Shown here: in pieces, positions 10,933 to 23,600 of the stretch
Numbering within the stretch: the first letter of the stretch is position 1
Layout: every line of letters begins with the position of its first letter
NCBI GenBank assembly: GCA_007449985.2
Contig: VIIQ02000737.1
Location: 62,001 to 126,000 of the forward strand
DNA: 64,000 nt
Reading direction: 5' to 3'
DNA from: Desmodesmus armatus
Lineage: Eukaryota; Chlorophyta; Chlorophyceae; Sphaeropleales; Scenedesmaceae
Notes under the pieces: model-generated
Databases searched by the model: none
The model's input: only the letters and a program-made list of their open reading frames with translations
Told to the model about the DNA's origin: nothing
Made by a program: the position numbers and the translations under genes

Positions 10933-13900
10933 ATGCCAGTCAATGTTGGCATCATTGGTGGGGGCAATGTCGGCCAGACACTGGGCAGGCAGCTGATCAA
11001 GAAGGGCCGCACCGTACTGTATGGCTCCCGCCACCCCAGCAAGCTGCAGCAGGATCTTGCTGGCAAGGACTTGGCTGCTGAGGCGTTGCCAATCGCAGAC
11101 GCAGTCAGCAAAGCTGACATCTTGATTCTTGCTGTTCCTGGTGAGGCTGTTGAACTGGTGATCCACGCCCCGTGCTGTGCACTTGTGCTTTGAGATCCAG
11201 CAATAGGACTGTGCAGAAGCAGCATCCAGAAACCTTTGATGTGGGGGTGCTGCTCTTGTTGTTGCCGCTTGCGAGTCGTGCTGCTGCTATTGCCGGCGCC
11301 GCCATTGCTGCTGTCTGCTGCAGCCAGGCTGGCGGGATGAAGAAGCAGTAGCAACCCTGGTTGCAAGCCTTGGGCCCGCTGTTGCTGGCAAAGTGGTGGT
11401 GGATGCCACCAACCCTCTCACAGGATTCCCAGGCCTTGAGGTGCTCTGGAACGGCACATCAGGTACGCACGACCACGCCGGACAGGGTGTAGAGTTGTTG
11501 GAGGGGGGGAGGGGGGGGGGGGGGGGGAATGGCACATCAGGTACGCATGGCCACGCCAGACAAGGTACAACCGCAGTTTCAGCTATAGTATAGAGTTGTT
11601 GGGGGGGGGGGGAGAGGGTGGATGGCCGATGTTACAAGTGGATAGTTCCATTCACCAGTTGGCGGCGGTCACATTCCTTGATGAACTGGGCGGACCAAAA
11701 GGATCAACACGCGGGGGGCGGGGGGGGGGGGGGGGGCTGTTTGAAAAATAACAAGGACTGACGCATGCGGCACTACAAAGGACTGCCAGATCGGATCAAG
11801 CCTGCGCAGGTTGCCGATACCCTATGTACTTGTGCAGCAGCCAGAGAGCCATCTGTGTAGCGCATCAGCAAAGCTGTTGCTGCATGCTGCATGTTGCCGC
11901 TGCGAGCTGAGCACGGCGTGTGCGACCCCTACCGACAGAATGGTTAGTTTACCAGGCTGCCCAGCCAAGGGCGCTCCTGGAAACCAGGTTATCTGGTTTC
12001 CAGGCAGGCAGCGCCGCTACCAGGTTTTTTGAGGGCTGGAATACGGTTGAAACCCGGCTGGAGGCATGGTTTTCACGCCGGACCCGGGTGGTATGCAGCC
12101 GTGGATCCGGTTTCCGGCTGGTAATCACCCTGGTCGCGCGGCGGTTACCGGGGTGGAAACCAGGTCGCGAGCCCAGTTCCCGTCCTGAACTCTGTGTACT
12201 GGTATGTCCTGTAAATCAGACTGTTACAAAGGCGATACCCGCCTGGTAACTTGGGCACTGCTTGGGCGCTGCTTGGGCACTCTCAAGCACAACATATGCA
12301 GGGCTGCACGATGCTCCTGTCTGTTTGCCCTGTGATCACAGGACTCAGGAGCCCAACAAGGGAAGCATGCATGTAGGAGGACAACCATGACACCGCCATG
12401 AGCCCTGTCATGCGCATGAGTGCAACAGTCATGACCCTGCCTGCCACATGCAGTGTGAGGTGCAGGACATAGGTTGACACAGAGCTGGAAAAACAGTGGT
12501 CTCAACAAGCCACCATGCACCAAATAGCCAAAGGGCTACGCTTGTGCTGCCTGCAATTTGCACACTGTATGTTTTTTTGTGCCTGACCCTGCCAACACCT
12601 AGCCATACAGCCGTCACGCTGCACAGCTGACATCAAACAAAAGAACACACAACACCAGGATGCAAGCCTAGTCACACCCTTTCAAAAAGCATGGCGAAAC
12701 ATGCACACAAAACCTATGATGTTGAGATTGGTAGGCTTTCTTCTGCTGGGACATGGTCAACTCTTGGGAAGGGGGCCCGGCTCGCTACAGGGCCCGGCCA
12801 CCAGCATGCTGCTCTTGATGAGCTCCGTTGGCCGCCTGGAAAGCAGTAGGCAAGGTGGCACCATGTCAGCACATTTGTATGGTGCTTGACATTTCAAATT
12901 GTGGTGCGGCCCATCTCAATTAGAGTTGGTTGTGGACTCACACTGAAAGTACCAATAGTGGAGCTTTAGCAACAGATTGAACAGCAATTCCCGTCCTGCA
13001 TAGCAAGGGGATTGACCCCTGTGCCCAAGAGTGCAGCCTGGAAGCATTTGCAGCCGAGTTGACCTGCGCATGGGTGTGCGTCTCACCTTGTTGACATTGG
13101 GCCACTTGACGCTCAGTCAGTGAGAGGAGAGTTGCATCTGCCATGGCAGCCACAGGCTGCTCTGGCTTGGCCAGCATGGCGACCCGCATAATGTAGCAAG
13201 TGGCCAGGGGGGCCTGTCAGCACCAAAGTGGGCATGTGCTGGCAGTCAGCTGCCGTTAGTGCTGCTTCTGCTTGAGATGATGCTCTTCGCAGCAGGCTTG
13301 TGCAGTAATGTGGCTGCTGCTGAAGTGGTGCATCATCAGCAGACTTTGGAAGCACTCGTGCATCTAAGCAACTACAAGGCATGTGGCATGAGCTTTGCAG
13401 CAGAACAGATGTTGACATCCAGCTGCCTGCAACCACCAAGCTGTTTTCATCGTTGGAAGCTGTTGTAAGCTGATCTCCAAACTGCAGCATGTACTGCCAT
13501 GTATGGCCCACCTGCAATGTCTGTGGCAATCACATCACGTTGGTGCTGCTGTAGGCGCCTCGCCGTGTGGGGGATGTCTGTACTTGCCAGATGTGCCGGC
13601 ATCAGCCAAAGGGTACCAGCGGTGGGCACTGATGCTGACCATCTTGCGTGCTGATAGCCAGCTGCGCCCACAGCAGCCCCTGGTGGTGCCTGTTCTTGGC
13701 CTGAATCATACTGGGAGCTACCATTCTTCCTTACAACTTCTTGCACAGCCCCTGCAAGCAGTCGAAGGCGTATCAGTCAGCACCCTTGGTCACTTGCCAG
13801 GCACGCTGTAGTTCTTTCACATGCTGGCCTGCCATGAGTGCTCATCTCCTTGTGACTGTCCTGCAGCAGCTGTGCTGGGCGCAAGGCGTACAACATAGCA

Positions 13901-16333
13901 CATGCCACCGCTGCTACTTTATTATGCAAGACTGAAGTCTGGTGGTGTTACACATTTAGGAGCGGTGCAGTCTGCACACGATCCACCAAACCTACCTTAC
14001 AACTGCTGTGCTGGCACCCCGCCAGTTAGTCGCTGCCACACATCAGCAGCTGCCTCAGGGTAGCCACTTGGGTTTTATGATATGGTGCCATACTGCATCT
14101 TCTGTCCGACTGCTGTGGCCAGCTGTGTATGGCGGGCAACAGCAGCAGCTGCATGACAGCAGCTGCAGCCAAGGCATCTGCTGGAGCCGAACTGTTGGAG
14201 CCGAAGTGCTGCAGCACTACAGCAACGCTTACGGATGAAAACGCACTGGTACAAGTGCAGTGAGCAAGATAGGGCTGTCAGGTTGGCGCTCCTTCGAGGC
14301 TTCGATGCTGTATGGCAGAACTGCAGAACTGCCTGCAACTGTCCTGAGGCCTCCGAACGAGGAACGAACGAACGGATTAACGAACGATCAGATCATAGAA
14401 ACCAAGTTCAAGCATTCAACGGTGTGCAGTGCCTGCAGCAGGGGCAGCGGTTGAGCCTGACACATATTTTGAAAAGCCTTGGATGCTGTTGAACCACCCG
14501 TCCTGTTTCTGTTGCTATTGTTGACAGTTCTACACAAGAACTGCACTAGAATAAGTGACATGTCTGCTCTGCCCTTGATAGCCGGCTGGCCTTGCCCCCC
14601 CCCCCCACCCCCCCACCCACCCACCCACCCCCCCCCCCCCCCACCCCCCCCCCCCCCCCCCACAAGGTGCTGGATGGATGACAGTAACTCCCACTGAGTG
14701 GGAGTGACCAAGCAGGAGCACCCATAAAGTGCATCTTAGAGAGTGAGCGCAAACTTGCACATGAGGTCCACTCAGTGATTGGCTTCTGGAACAGCTGGGC
14801 TCTGCTGGCCAGTGCTTGTGTGTTGTCGCAAGGGAGGGGGGGGGGGCACACGGATCAAGGGCAGGAGGGGGAAAGGGGGGGCACAATAGGCTCGTCATGT
14901 GCGACGGCCGGCCGCGGTCTGGCACTGTATCACGTCGGGCATCTTGTCTGGGGTGCTCACCACCAGCCTGAAGGAATCGAACTGCACCTACCCAGCTGCC
15001 AGTTGCCACTAATTTGTGTTCACACGACTTGCGCTGATGCGCCACCACTGCAGCATTGGTGATGCATCACAGCGTCAGACAGAAGGCACGCCACAGAGCA
15101 CTCTAACATGTGTACCCTGCAACAATCAGTCACTCTGCTTTGGGGGACGCCTTTGTGTGTGCCATCCCAATATCAACCTGAAACCTGCAGTTAGGCCACC
15201 CGGGAATCAGGCTGATAGTGGTTTCCAGGCTCCCAGGCCGGATTTCAGCCACTCAGAACCAAAAACCAGGCTGGCAAATCCCTGCCCGGTAAACTTCCCA
15301 TTCTGTCCGTAGGGGACCGTGCACTGTAGTTGTGCGGCTGTTGATGCAGCATTGTGAAGTGTGAGGAAGGTGAGTCCGTCACCAGTTGAAAATGAACAAG
15401 CTGACCTGTTGGGGTTCCTTATACAGAATGCCGCTGTTATGTCTCTGCTTGCGTTTGACCGCACAGGTGGTGAGCTGCTGTCAGCTGGCCTGCCGGACTG
15501 TCACGTGTACAAGGCCTTCAACACATGCGGCACCTCTGTCATGGCAGCAGTAGAAGACATGGGCTACCCCGTGCAAATGTAGGCTGCGCGCGCGCCGGGG
15601 GGGGGGGGGGGGGAGGGCTGTCCTACCAACATGCATGCAGCCGATAGGGGCAGCGGCAATCACTTTAAACCCTGCATCGCCTTGGTCGTCATTTGGGCAT
15701 GCAGCAGTCTGAGGCATACCATACCACTGCATACTGCCATGATCGTTCGCCTCTTGGCACGCGCCGCATACATCGACGGATCATCTGCTCAATGCCTGTT
15801 TGTGCTGCAGGATGTTTGCGGGGCCTGCTGATGCTGCACCCAAGGCTCTAGTGGAGGACCTGATACGCGACACAGGCTTCGTGCCCACATACCTAGGCCC
15901 TATCAGATACGCGCGCAACCTCGAGGTGTGCATGCCTGGGTTGACTTTGCATTATGTCAAGGCTGCTTGGTGCTGTTTGTACACTGAAAAGCATCCAACA
16001 CCCTCCCCCCCCCCCCTTCGTACCCAGCACACCTCACCCCTTAGGCTTAGCTCAGTATCTGTGATTGTTACTGGGACGGAACTGGGTTGGTTCAACGCAT
16101 GCTGTGAGTCGACATGGCCGACATCTTGCGGGACATATCAGGGCGAACCAAATGCAATTCTGCCAGGCAAGTAACAATCGGAGACATGGCCTACATTGAC
16201 GCCCTGTGTGTGTTTGTGCCTGCAGGCTATGGCTGAGCTATGGATACACCTTGGTGTGCCGCCAGCAGGGTTTACCCAGGAACACTTTGGCAGCCTGTTC
16301 AGCTTCCAGCTGCAGCGCAAGCCGCAGGCATGA
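10933..16333 (+). CDS. F420-type NADP-dependent oxidoreductase (Rossmann-fold)
   Basis: Five exons: 10933-11140, 11328-11462, 15467-15578, 15811-15925 and 16226-16333, giving 225 residues. The N-terminus MPVNVGIIGGGNVGQTLGRQ is a dinucleotide-binding Rossmann motif, and YGSRHP at the end of strand 2 suggests NADP. DILILAVPG, GKVVVDATNPLTGF, VYKAFNTCGT, PVQMMFAGPADAA and the helical C-terminus match the 'NADP oxidoreductase, coenzyme F420-dependent' family, which algae and plants also have. The physiological substrate is unknown; F420 itself is not expected, or at most scarce, in such algae. Intron 2 is 4004 bases, far longer than any other here. Confidence 0.85.
11443..11625 (+). repeat. Tandem copy of exon 2 3' edge and donor, F420-type gene
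   Basis: GGCACATCAGGTACGCA at the exon 2/intron 2 border is repeated from 11530, with the following GGCCACGCCAGACA and TAGAGTTGTTGG segments also repeated. Each copy ends in a G-run (11500-11527 and 11600-11610). The second copy keeps the TCAG/GTACGC donor. Confidence 0.8.
11463..15466. other. 4 kb intron 2 of the F420-type gene
   Basis: Holds the donor duplication, long G-runs (11711-11737) and a CCGG/CCAGG-rich stretch at 11940-12190. Related phrases (GTTTCCAGG, CCGG) return near 15200-15300, which suggests remnants of an inserted element. Poly-C tracts occur at 14596-14661. The minus strand at 13080-13740 looks weakly coding (separate entry). Confidence 0.5.
13080..13740 (-). other. Coding-like minus-strand stretch inside the 4 kb intron
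   Basis: Short stretches with protein-like composition and plausible splice sites lie on the strand opposite the host gene: QQHQRDVIATDIAG ending before a CAG/GT at about 13513, VGHTWQYMLQFGDQLTTAS from 13511 downward, and MLAKPEQPVAAMADATLLSL ending at a G/GTGAGA donor near 13086. I recognise no family and could not build a full gene. It may be a nested gene, a decayed gene or chance. Confidence 0.2.
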
Positions 16334-17732
16334 TCAGCATGGTATGCAGCTGTCGTGTGCAATTTGATGCCAGGCTTGCAGAGGACATGCCCTGCATGAA
16401 TGCAGGTTGAACCGGCATATCCGCAGCGTGTCGAGAGCTGCCAGCACACGGTGTGCAGCAGGCGCAGGTCCTGTGACGGTTGTTACTGCACTTGTCTCAG
16501 CAGTGTTGTGATTGCTCGACTGCTTGCAGCTGTGTGGTGAGAACCGTGGTTGGTGACCATGTAGCTTCTGTTGTGCGGTGGAGCGTTATCATTGTTGATG
16601 TTATGTTGTGGGTTTTGGTATGCAGGGAAGTGCAACATGTTTCATCATGTGCAGACGGTCACAACTGGTTGAAAGGACGGGATTGCAAGGTTGTAAGGAT
16701 CCCTCACAGCAGCACCCTCACAGCAGGGAAGACACTGGCAATGGCACGTATGCATACATACGTTGGAACCCTGCCTGAAGAGGGTATAATCTTTGTGGGG
16801 ATGTCCGATTGAACATTGCAACAGCAGCTTTGGAAGAGTTCCCGCCGGTGTCAACTTGAGCCTCCAGACGCGGCAGCTTCAGCCTCTGCGATCTTACTAC
16901 AACTTCAGCCTCCTTGCTGCACAAGACAGAGGATGGTGCAGGGACTTTCAAAACGACGACAGGACACCTCTGTGTCAGACCAGCACAGCCCCAACCTTCT
17001 CAAGAAGCTGTGTTGTTCATTTGCTGCTGGGAGAGTTCCTTGCTCGATACCTGCTCGCTCCTGTTGTGCAACCATGGTGGCCAGCGTGCTGCTCACACCA
17101 ATGCCGGTGTCAACTTGAGCCTCCAGACACAGCAGCTTCAGCCTCTGCGATCTTACTACAACTTCAGCCTCCTTGCTGCACAAGACAGAGGATGGTGCAG
17201 GGACTTTCAAAACGACGACAGGACACCTCTGTGTCAGACCAGCACAGCCCCAACCTTCTCAAGAAGCGGTGTTGTTCCTTTGCTGCTGGGAGAGTTCCTT
17301 GCTCGATACCTGCTCGCTCCTGTTGTGCAACCATGGTGGCCAGCGTGCTGCTCACACCAATGCCAACCAATGCGCTTGCGTAGACACAAGCTCCTTAAGG
17401 AGCACAGGAGGCCGATGCTGCTGTTGCACCGCATCTGGTCTAGTTTGAGATCTTGTTGTTTGAAGCCTGCTCCATTGTTTCTGAGTTTCAGTCTGCCAAT
17501 GTAGCACTTAGGTTTCTGATCACACACCACCAAGCATGTCCATGCATTATAAGGCAAGTGCTTGCTGCATGGGCTAAACGTAGCATGGAAGAACTATTGT
17601 GACAGAATGTCGTAATCTACCACACCAAACCACGCATTGTATGTGTGGCCGTTCCCTGTGGTCAGAGCCGTTCCCGCCACAGGCGTGTGGCTGGCAGTCG
17701 GGGGTCATCGTGTTCTGGCCCAGACGGAGGGC
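16334..17732. other. Intergenic between F420-type gene and PsbS-like gene
   Basis: A TGTAA at 16692-16696 is a likely poly(A) signal for the upstream gene. The region also contains the 259-base tandem duplication listed separately. Confidence 0.5.
16844..17361. repeat. 259-base tandem duplication upstream of PsbS-like gene
   Basis: Two near-identical units begin at 16844 and 17103, each starting GCCGGTGTCAACTTGAGCC and ending CTCACACCAATGCC, with only a handful of mismatches (for example ACGCGG versus ACACAG). The high identity points to a recent duplication. The frames through it are open on both strands, but no family is recognised. Confidence 0.9.
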
Positions 17733-17740
17733 TATAAAAG
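17733..17740 (+). promoter_or_regulatory. TATA box of the PsbS-like gene
   Basis: TATAAAAG lies 119 bases before the ATG at 17859, a good distance for a short 5' UTR. Confidence 0.65.
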
Positions 17741-17858
17741 CAGGTGTGCCCTTACTTGCTTTATCAAGCGTCTTCACTATCTGAGTCAACCTGTTGTGCA
17801 ACATCTGCAACCCTTCTGCACCGCCGTTGCTTGCTGTCTTCGAAACCTTCTCGACACA

Positions 17859-19546
17859 ATGGCCCTCGCAACAACCGCAATGCGTACCACCCCCTCTGTT
17901 GCTGCAAGCAAGGCGTCTAGGCGTGCTGTTGCACCCCGTGCTGCCCTGCTGACAAACGTCAAGGTAGGCGTTTTGCTCCATCCATTGCCACGCGGGCAGG
18001 TTTGCCTTTGACGTGCCCAACCCTGTTGTGCCTCCTGATGCTTGTAAACGCCACGTATGGAGCAACAGTTTTTACTGTGTGTGCATGCACGGGGCGTGGT
18101 AGCAATCTTGGTTGGCTGGCTACAGACTGACCATTGTGCTGGCCGCCTTGCTGTCCCCCACCCTGCTGCTCTGCTCCTCCTGCAGCTTGCCAAGAAGGCT
18201 CCCACCAAGCAGCAGCAACGCAAGGCTCCTCTGGCTGGCTTCGAGATTGGCTTCACCCCTGACAACGAGGTATTCATCTCCCGCCTGTCCATGCTTGGCT
18301 TTGGCTCTGCTGTTGTGGGCGAGTTCCTCACTGGACAGGGTGTCCTGGGGCAGCTGGGATATGAGCTGGGACTGCAGCAGGTATGTTTGCGGGGTGTGCT
18401 GAGCTGTGCTGGCGTGTAATTGCAGTATCAGCTTGGTGGTTCGGTCCTTGCACAGAGAATTGTGCTGGTGTGCCAGCTGCTGACAGCCCTGTGGCAGGGT
18501 GGTTGTAGCCTGCTTTCAGGTGTCATCTTCATGCATGCGTGTGTAGTGACAACCTTTCTGCGAGCCTAGAGAGAGTAACCTCTGCAGGCTGCTGATGCCG
18601 CATTAAGCAGCCACATGTACTGTCACACTGCCAGCCTGCTGTACACCTCGCACTCAATTACGCGCCCACCTGTCTTGCTGCCCCTGTCCTTCCTCCCCCA
18701 ACCTGCAGGAGCAAGTTGGTCTGTTCCTTGCTGGTCTGATTGGCTTCAACCTGGTTGCCTCCCTGCTGCCCAGCTCAGCCACCTTCAAGCAGCAGCAGCA
18801 GCCCCAGCCCTCCAATGAGGCAGTGGGCCCCCTGCAGGACCCCACCATCACACTGCTGGACGGGCCCAAGAAGTTCTTTGGTGTCACAAACTGGGGCTTC
18901 ACCCCACAGAACGAGCTGTTTGCTGGCCGCCTGGCAGCACTGGGCATTGCTGCTGCCATTGTGGGAGAGGTGGTCACCGGGGGACTGGGACCAGTGGCAC
19001 AGCTCAGCGCAGGTGAGGGAGGAACTGATGCTGTGCAGCATGCTATTCACCATATTGCAGCTGTTGTGCCTGGTGCAGACTGAGGCTTGTGATGCTGTGC
19101 AACAGCCTACTGCATTGCTGTGCAACAGTTTACTTGCTGTGCAACAGTTTACTTGCCAGCTCGACATTTATGTCATGCCCCAATGGCATGCAGTACTGTG
19201 GCGTGACAAATATACAGTATGCCTATCATAGGGGACCCCACACTGGCCAGTTCCATGGCAGGAATAGCTGTCTGTCAGTGGCTGAGTTTGTTGCCAACAG
19301 TGACTCATTCTGAAATAGTTGTCACCCATGCAGTGTGCACCCTCTGACTCTGTTCTGATCTGCTGTTGTGCAGAGACTGGCATCTCCAGCCAAAACATTT
19401 TCTTCGCCCTTGCTGCCTGGGCTTCCTTCATGGCCTGCACTGCCGTTGACAAGCTGGCAGTCAAGCCAGCAAGCAGCCGCAAGGGGAAGACTGCATCAGT
19501 CAAGGTTGGGGGCACAGGCAGCACCGCAACCAGCAGTGCACAGTAG
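17859..19546 (+). CDS. PSBS: PsbS-like photosystem II 22 kDa protein, copy 1
   Basis: PsbS is a four-helix thylakoid protein of the LHC superfamily that triggers energy-dependent quenching when the lumen acidifies. Four exons: 17859-17963, 18186-18380, 18709-19012 and 19374-19546, giving 258 residues. Residues 1-40 are basic, Ser/Thr/Ala-rich, as in a chloroplast transit peptide. Two homologous halves follow: NEVFISRLSMLGFGSAVVGE (helix 1, about 63-83) with helix 2 at 103-121, and NELFAGRLAALGIAAAIVGE (helix 3, about 169-189) with helix 4 at 211-226. The repeated E...R/GE pattern and the TG.G...QL loop are the PsbS hallmark. By ungapped alignment from the loop Glu (E95, E202), the two lumenal proton-sensing Glu positions are Gly104 and Phe211. 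The tail is basic and Ser/Thr-rich. A second copy starts at the window end. Confidence 0.82.
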
Positions 19547-19668
19547 GCATGTGGCCAAGCAGGTGCTAGAGCACTGCAGGGGTTGTTTGTTGTGACTTCT
19601 TTATTTGCAGCAGCCTATTATGGCAGGTGACCATCACCCACCTGGTGGAGGACAAAAGATGCAGCGTG

Positions 19669-19673
19669 TGTAA
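19669..19673 (+). terminator. Putative poly(A) signal of PsbS-like copy 1
   Basis: TGTAA 122 bases after the stop codon. Confidence 0.5.
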
Positions 19674-20560
19674 GCTGGTACACAGTTGATGTCTGTGAGG
19701 GAAAAGTGCGTGTGAGAGTATATGCTTTTCCTTCCTTTCAACGTTCGGCATTGGTGGTGTTAGTGAAGTGGATGCTGAGTGTGCACAGTCTGTGCTGCAG
19801 CAGTGAACCAGAGGCAGCAGCTTGTGAAAAAGCAGGTTGTATCATGTTGCGAGCGTCAGAGTGGTCTGTTAGTGAGTGTTTGTTTGTCCCTGGACTAAGG
19901 GATATTATTATCAGGCCGGCCTGTTGATCTGGTGGCATCATGTGTGCTACACAGTGAGCAGCAGGCATGTGTTGCTGTACTATTGCTGTGCTGAGTTGAG
20001 CTGGATGGTTCATATCTGCACAAGTGTGGTTTTTGGTGTTTTGCAATGAAACCGCTGTCAGCAGCACACTTCTTTCTGCATAGTTACATTCCTGATGTAC
20101 CTAATGAAAAGTCAGACAACTGCAGGCTCTCTGCATGTTGTCCTTGGCACATTGCCACCCAATGAAAGCTGCTGTGCAGCACTTGCCTTGTATGAATGGA
20201 AAGTTGGTTGTGGAGAGGTGTTGGTTGTGGAGAAGTAGTACTTGTGCTTTGTATGCTGCAGTCATGTCATGAATTGCTGATGTGCTGCAGCCAAGCTATG
20301 GGCTGATGATGTAACTAGAGTATGCATCAACATGCAAGAAGTGCGGTTTACAATGGTGGCAAACGCTTTGTGCTGCCAGCATTCTGCACAATGATAAAAA
20401 AATTGTGCAGCTGTCATCATTCCTGTCTGCAGCTGCCACCATCGCCATCAAATATTGCCATTTGACTACAATTGACACAATCATCTCAATGTGCATACTC
20501 AAGGACCTTGCAAACAGGCAGCAACAGCATCATCCGACAGGTAGCTACCAACTGCATTGA
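19674..20560. other. Intergenic between convergent PsbS-like and GnTI genes
   Basis: Nearly 900 bases of 3' flanks; nothing else recognised. Confidence 0.5.
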
Positions 20561-20565
20561 TTACA
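20561..20565 (-). terminator. Putative poly(A) signal of GnTI
   Basis: TTACA (TGTAA on the minus strand), about 105 bases downstream of the GnTI stop. Confidence 0.5.
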
Positions 20566-20670
20566 AATAATGGACAAACATAATTTACCAGCCAGAACAG
20601 GTTAGATGCACAAAAATCATGTACAAACTTCATCACCTTGCATAAACAAGTCTGCTACACACAGACACCA

Positions 20671-23600
20671 CTACTCCTTATGCTTGTCCTGACCAACAGG
20701 TACTTTGGCAGTTCCTTTGTCAGGTTCATGTGTGATCAAGAACAGCCGTCTCTGCCTGCACCGCACTACAACCACACCATGTCCAGTGCTATTGTATACG
20801 CTCCGTGGTATTTGTGCCTGCATGATGGGACAATGAACAGACACACACAACCACCCTCAAAATTCTTCCACCTCAAAGCCTTGCCGAGCAAGTCAGCAGA
20901 GTGCAAATATGACAGCCTCTGTGTCCTGCATGTTCTGGTGCGCACTTGCGCAGCAAACTGTTCACTGGAACATACATCTTATGCAAACACATGGCAAAGC
21001 AGGTAAGCCAAGCACTCCCTTCAGACTCAGCAAGCTCTCACAGCAACTAGTCGACTGAGCATCATGATCTCTCTGCAGCAAGCCTTGGCACCCTGCTATT
21101 CCTCCCAGTTTAAAAGCTGTACAGCTAAGAATCATTTCTCAGACAGCAGGGGTCATGATAACTGCTTTCCACGTGCAGTGCACTGCACTCACCCCTCCAC
21201 TGACACTGAACAGCATGGGTTTTAGCTCCCTCCCTAACCGCTCAAAGTCAGCGTTGTCCCTATACGTGAGGTACACATCACTCTGGTCGAGGTCCGGGGC
21301 TGTGTGATGTTGCAGTAGTCTGTGAGGGCTGCTCTGCTGCCCTGCAGGATTGTGCTGAGGGGCCGGGCCTTGCTGAGCCACTGCCGCATGAGTGCTGCAT
21401 AGGCAGGCGCTGTCAAGTAGGATAGGTCCTGCGTGGGAGGCAAAGTCAGGCGGAAAAAAAATGTCCTTGATCCTGGCAAGAGGGTGCATGTTGTCAAGAT
21501 GCTCGGCAAAACTTGCCATCGGATGCCACAGATTCCCACAGCTATGGCAGCAGGGAGCCTTGGGAGCGATGCACTGCCCCTCCCTCGCCCAACGCACCTG
21601 TTTCCGCCAATCCATGTGCTGTGTGTTGATCACCATGTTGTCCAGATGCTCTGAAAAAAACATGCCATTGGAAGCCCCATACGCCCCAAAGGTGTGGGTG
21701 CGGGGCATCTCGGGGAATATGCACTGCCTGCCCCTGCGCACTTCCGGCTTCCTCATGTGGTTGTCATCCCAGTACCCCGGCGGCCACGTGGGCATAAGCT
21801 CCAGGCCCACCGAGCGCGTCAGCATCCAACCCAAGCCAGGGAACACTGCACAAGCAGCACATAACAGCATTGCATCCCCAGGTGGGCACACAGTCAGAAG
21901 GGCGTTGGGCACATGTGTGCAGTTGCAGTCATTTGGCGGCCCATGGGGTTATAAGCCCATGCTGACGGGATCAGCAGCCGACTGAGGCGTGGAAAAACAT
22001 AGGCACAGGGGCCCGAGTGCACAGCTAAGCCAGACACTGGATCTGGGGCATACGATGTGCTTGATTGGAGGGATGCAAAACCAGGCATGCCTGGCATCAA
22101 GAGACTACCGACTGGCGAACCCTTGACCCAGCCCACTGTCTGACTGCTCTTGTAAGCAATCTCTTCATCTATAAATCATAACAGCATGACACCTCACCGT
22201 CAGTTCTGTACAGGGCGGTCGTATTAGAAGCCCTTCCCACTTGGCCCTGGTCATTCCATGCCGATACACAGTACAAGCTGCTGTCTTGATCCAACAGAGG
22301 AGCAGTCGCTTCAAAGTAGCTGAAAAAATCCGGAGCGACTTCCAGATCCTCCTCAAGAAAAATCAACCGGGGTGCTGACAGACACTCAAAAAACAGCTGC
22401 AGTAGGGTTTTATAGTGCAGGGCCAGGTTACAGTATGCGTTCCAATGAGGGGTACATGGTGGGTTGGAGGGGTCCTTCAGGACCTTGATTACTTGGAGAC
22501 CGGTTGCAAAGCTGAGGCTGGTAGCAAGCATGAGCGTTGGTTGGTGCTGGTCGCCGTCGACTGAGACGAACAGAGGGAATTTTGCTGCATTGGCTGGCTC
22601 AGTCACCCAGTACCTGTGTAAGGCACACACGACAGAAACATCACAGCGGTGGTGTCATAGGCAGCATTGCACAACAACTGCATACTACCTCACATAGCTC
22701 GAGTGCCACTAGACCCCCATGCATGCATGCAGCCGTCCTCATAGGGCGCGAGGCTAATGGAAGCAATTTTTACAGCGTAACTACACCCAGGGGGTGTAGG
22801 TGGATTTTATTTTATTTCATTTTAGCTCACAACAACCGTGGTGTGGTTGCTGAGCCAGACAGAGTGATAGCATTGCTAGATGCAGCACTGCTTCGTTCAG
22901 CATCGCCACTGATGCCACCATACACACCCAGCTGCTGTAGTGCAGCCTACAGCATAGGAATGAGACTGAGCTGAAGCAAGCTTTGGTATGCACATGCGGA
23001 TGTGGGCGGCTGCCAGCATACTGCATGTTGCTGACGCTGCGCATGCATGGTGCAGCTGCACTATTTGACACCATTCCCTATCTGCATCGCCAATGCTGCG
23101 GCTGCTGCTGCAGCCACCACCACTGCTGCTGCTGCTGCTGCTGCTGTCTTGGCACCAAAGCCAGTGCAAGCAAATACCAGCAGCCACTGCTGCTGCCGTC
23201 ACTGCCGCTACCAGCTCCCTGTTTGAGAATTACGTAGGGTGATGGGCAGTTTTAGCTCCATCCACTACACATTCCCCAGGCCTGCTGCTTACCTGTGCAA
23301 AGTCAGCACTGTTTTTGCCAAGTAGTGTGCCCGTGCATGCGCCAGGATCACAACTGGTGCCACCAGGCTATCTGTCACATTGAGGTGCAGGCCGTTGGCT
23401 GCGCTGCTGTTGAGATTGTCACATGCTGATCCAAGCTTGGCAACATGCTGCACATCTGTATCCCGCACCTGCACACGCAGGGACCCCGCAGGACAGGTGG
23501 GGAAGGGGAACGACAGGCTTGTCAAGGGTCACACATGCGGCTGCAGGTCAACCTAGGCAAAATGGAACTCTTGCAGCAGTACAATGTATATACGCAGGCA

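Noticed and set aside
14960..15000. tRNA-like T-loop (GTTCGATTCC on the minus strand)
   Set aside because: The flanking bases do not form the T stem, and no acceptor or anticodon arms could be paired at the right spacing.
16843..17370. Long overlapping open frames on both strands of the 259-base duplication
   Set aside because: Several frames are open at once and reflect a recent non-coding duplication; no splice support or family match.
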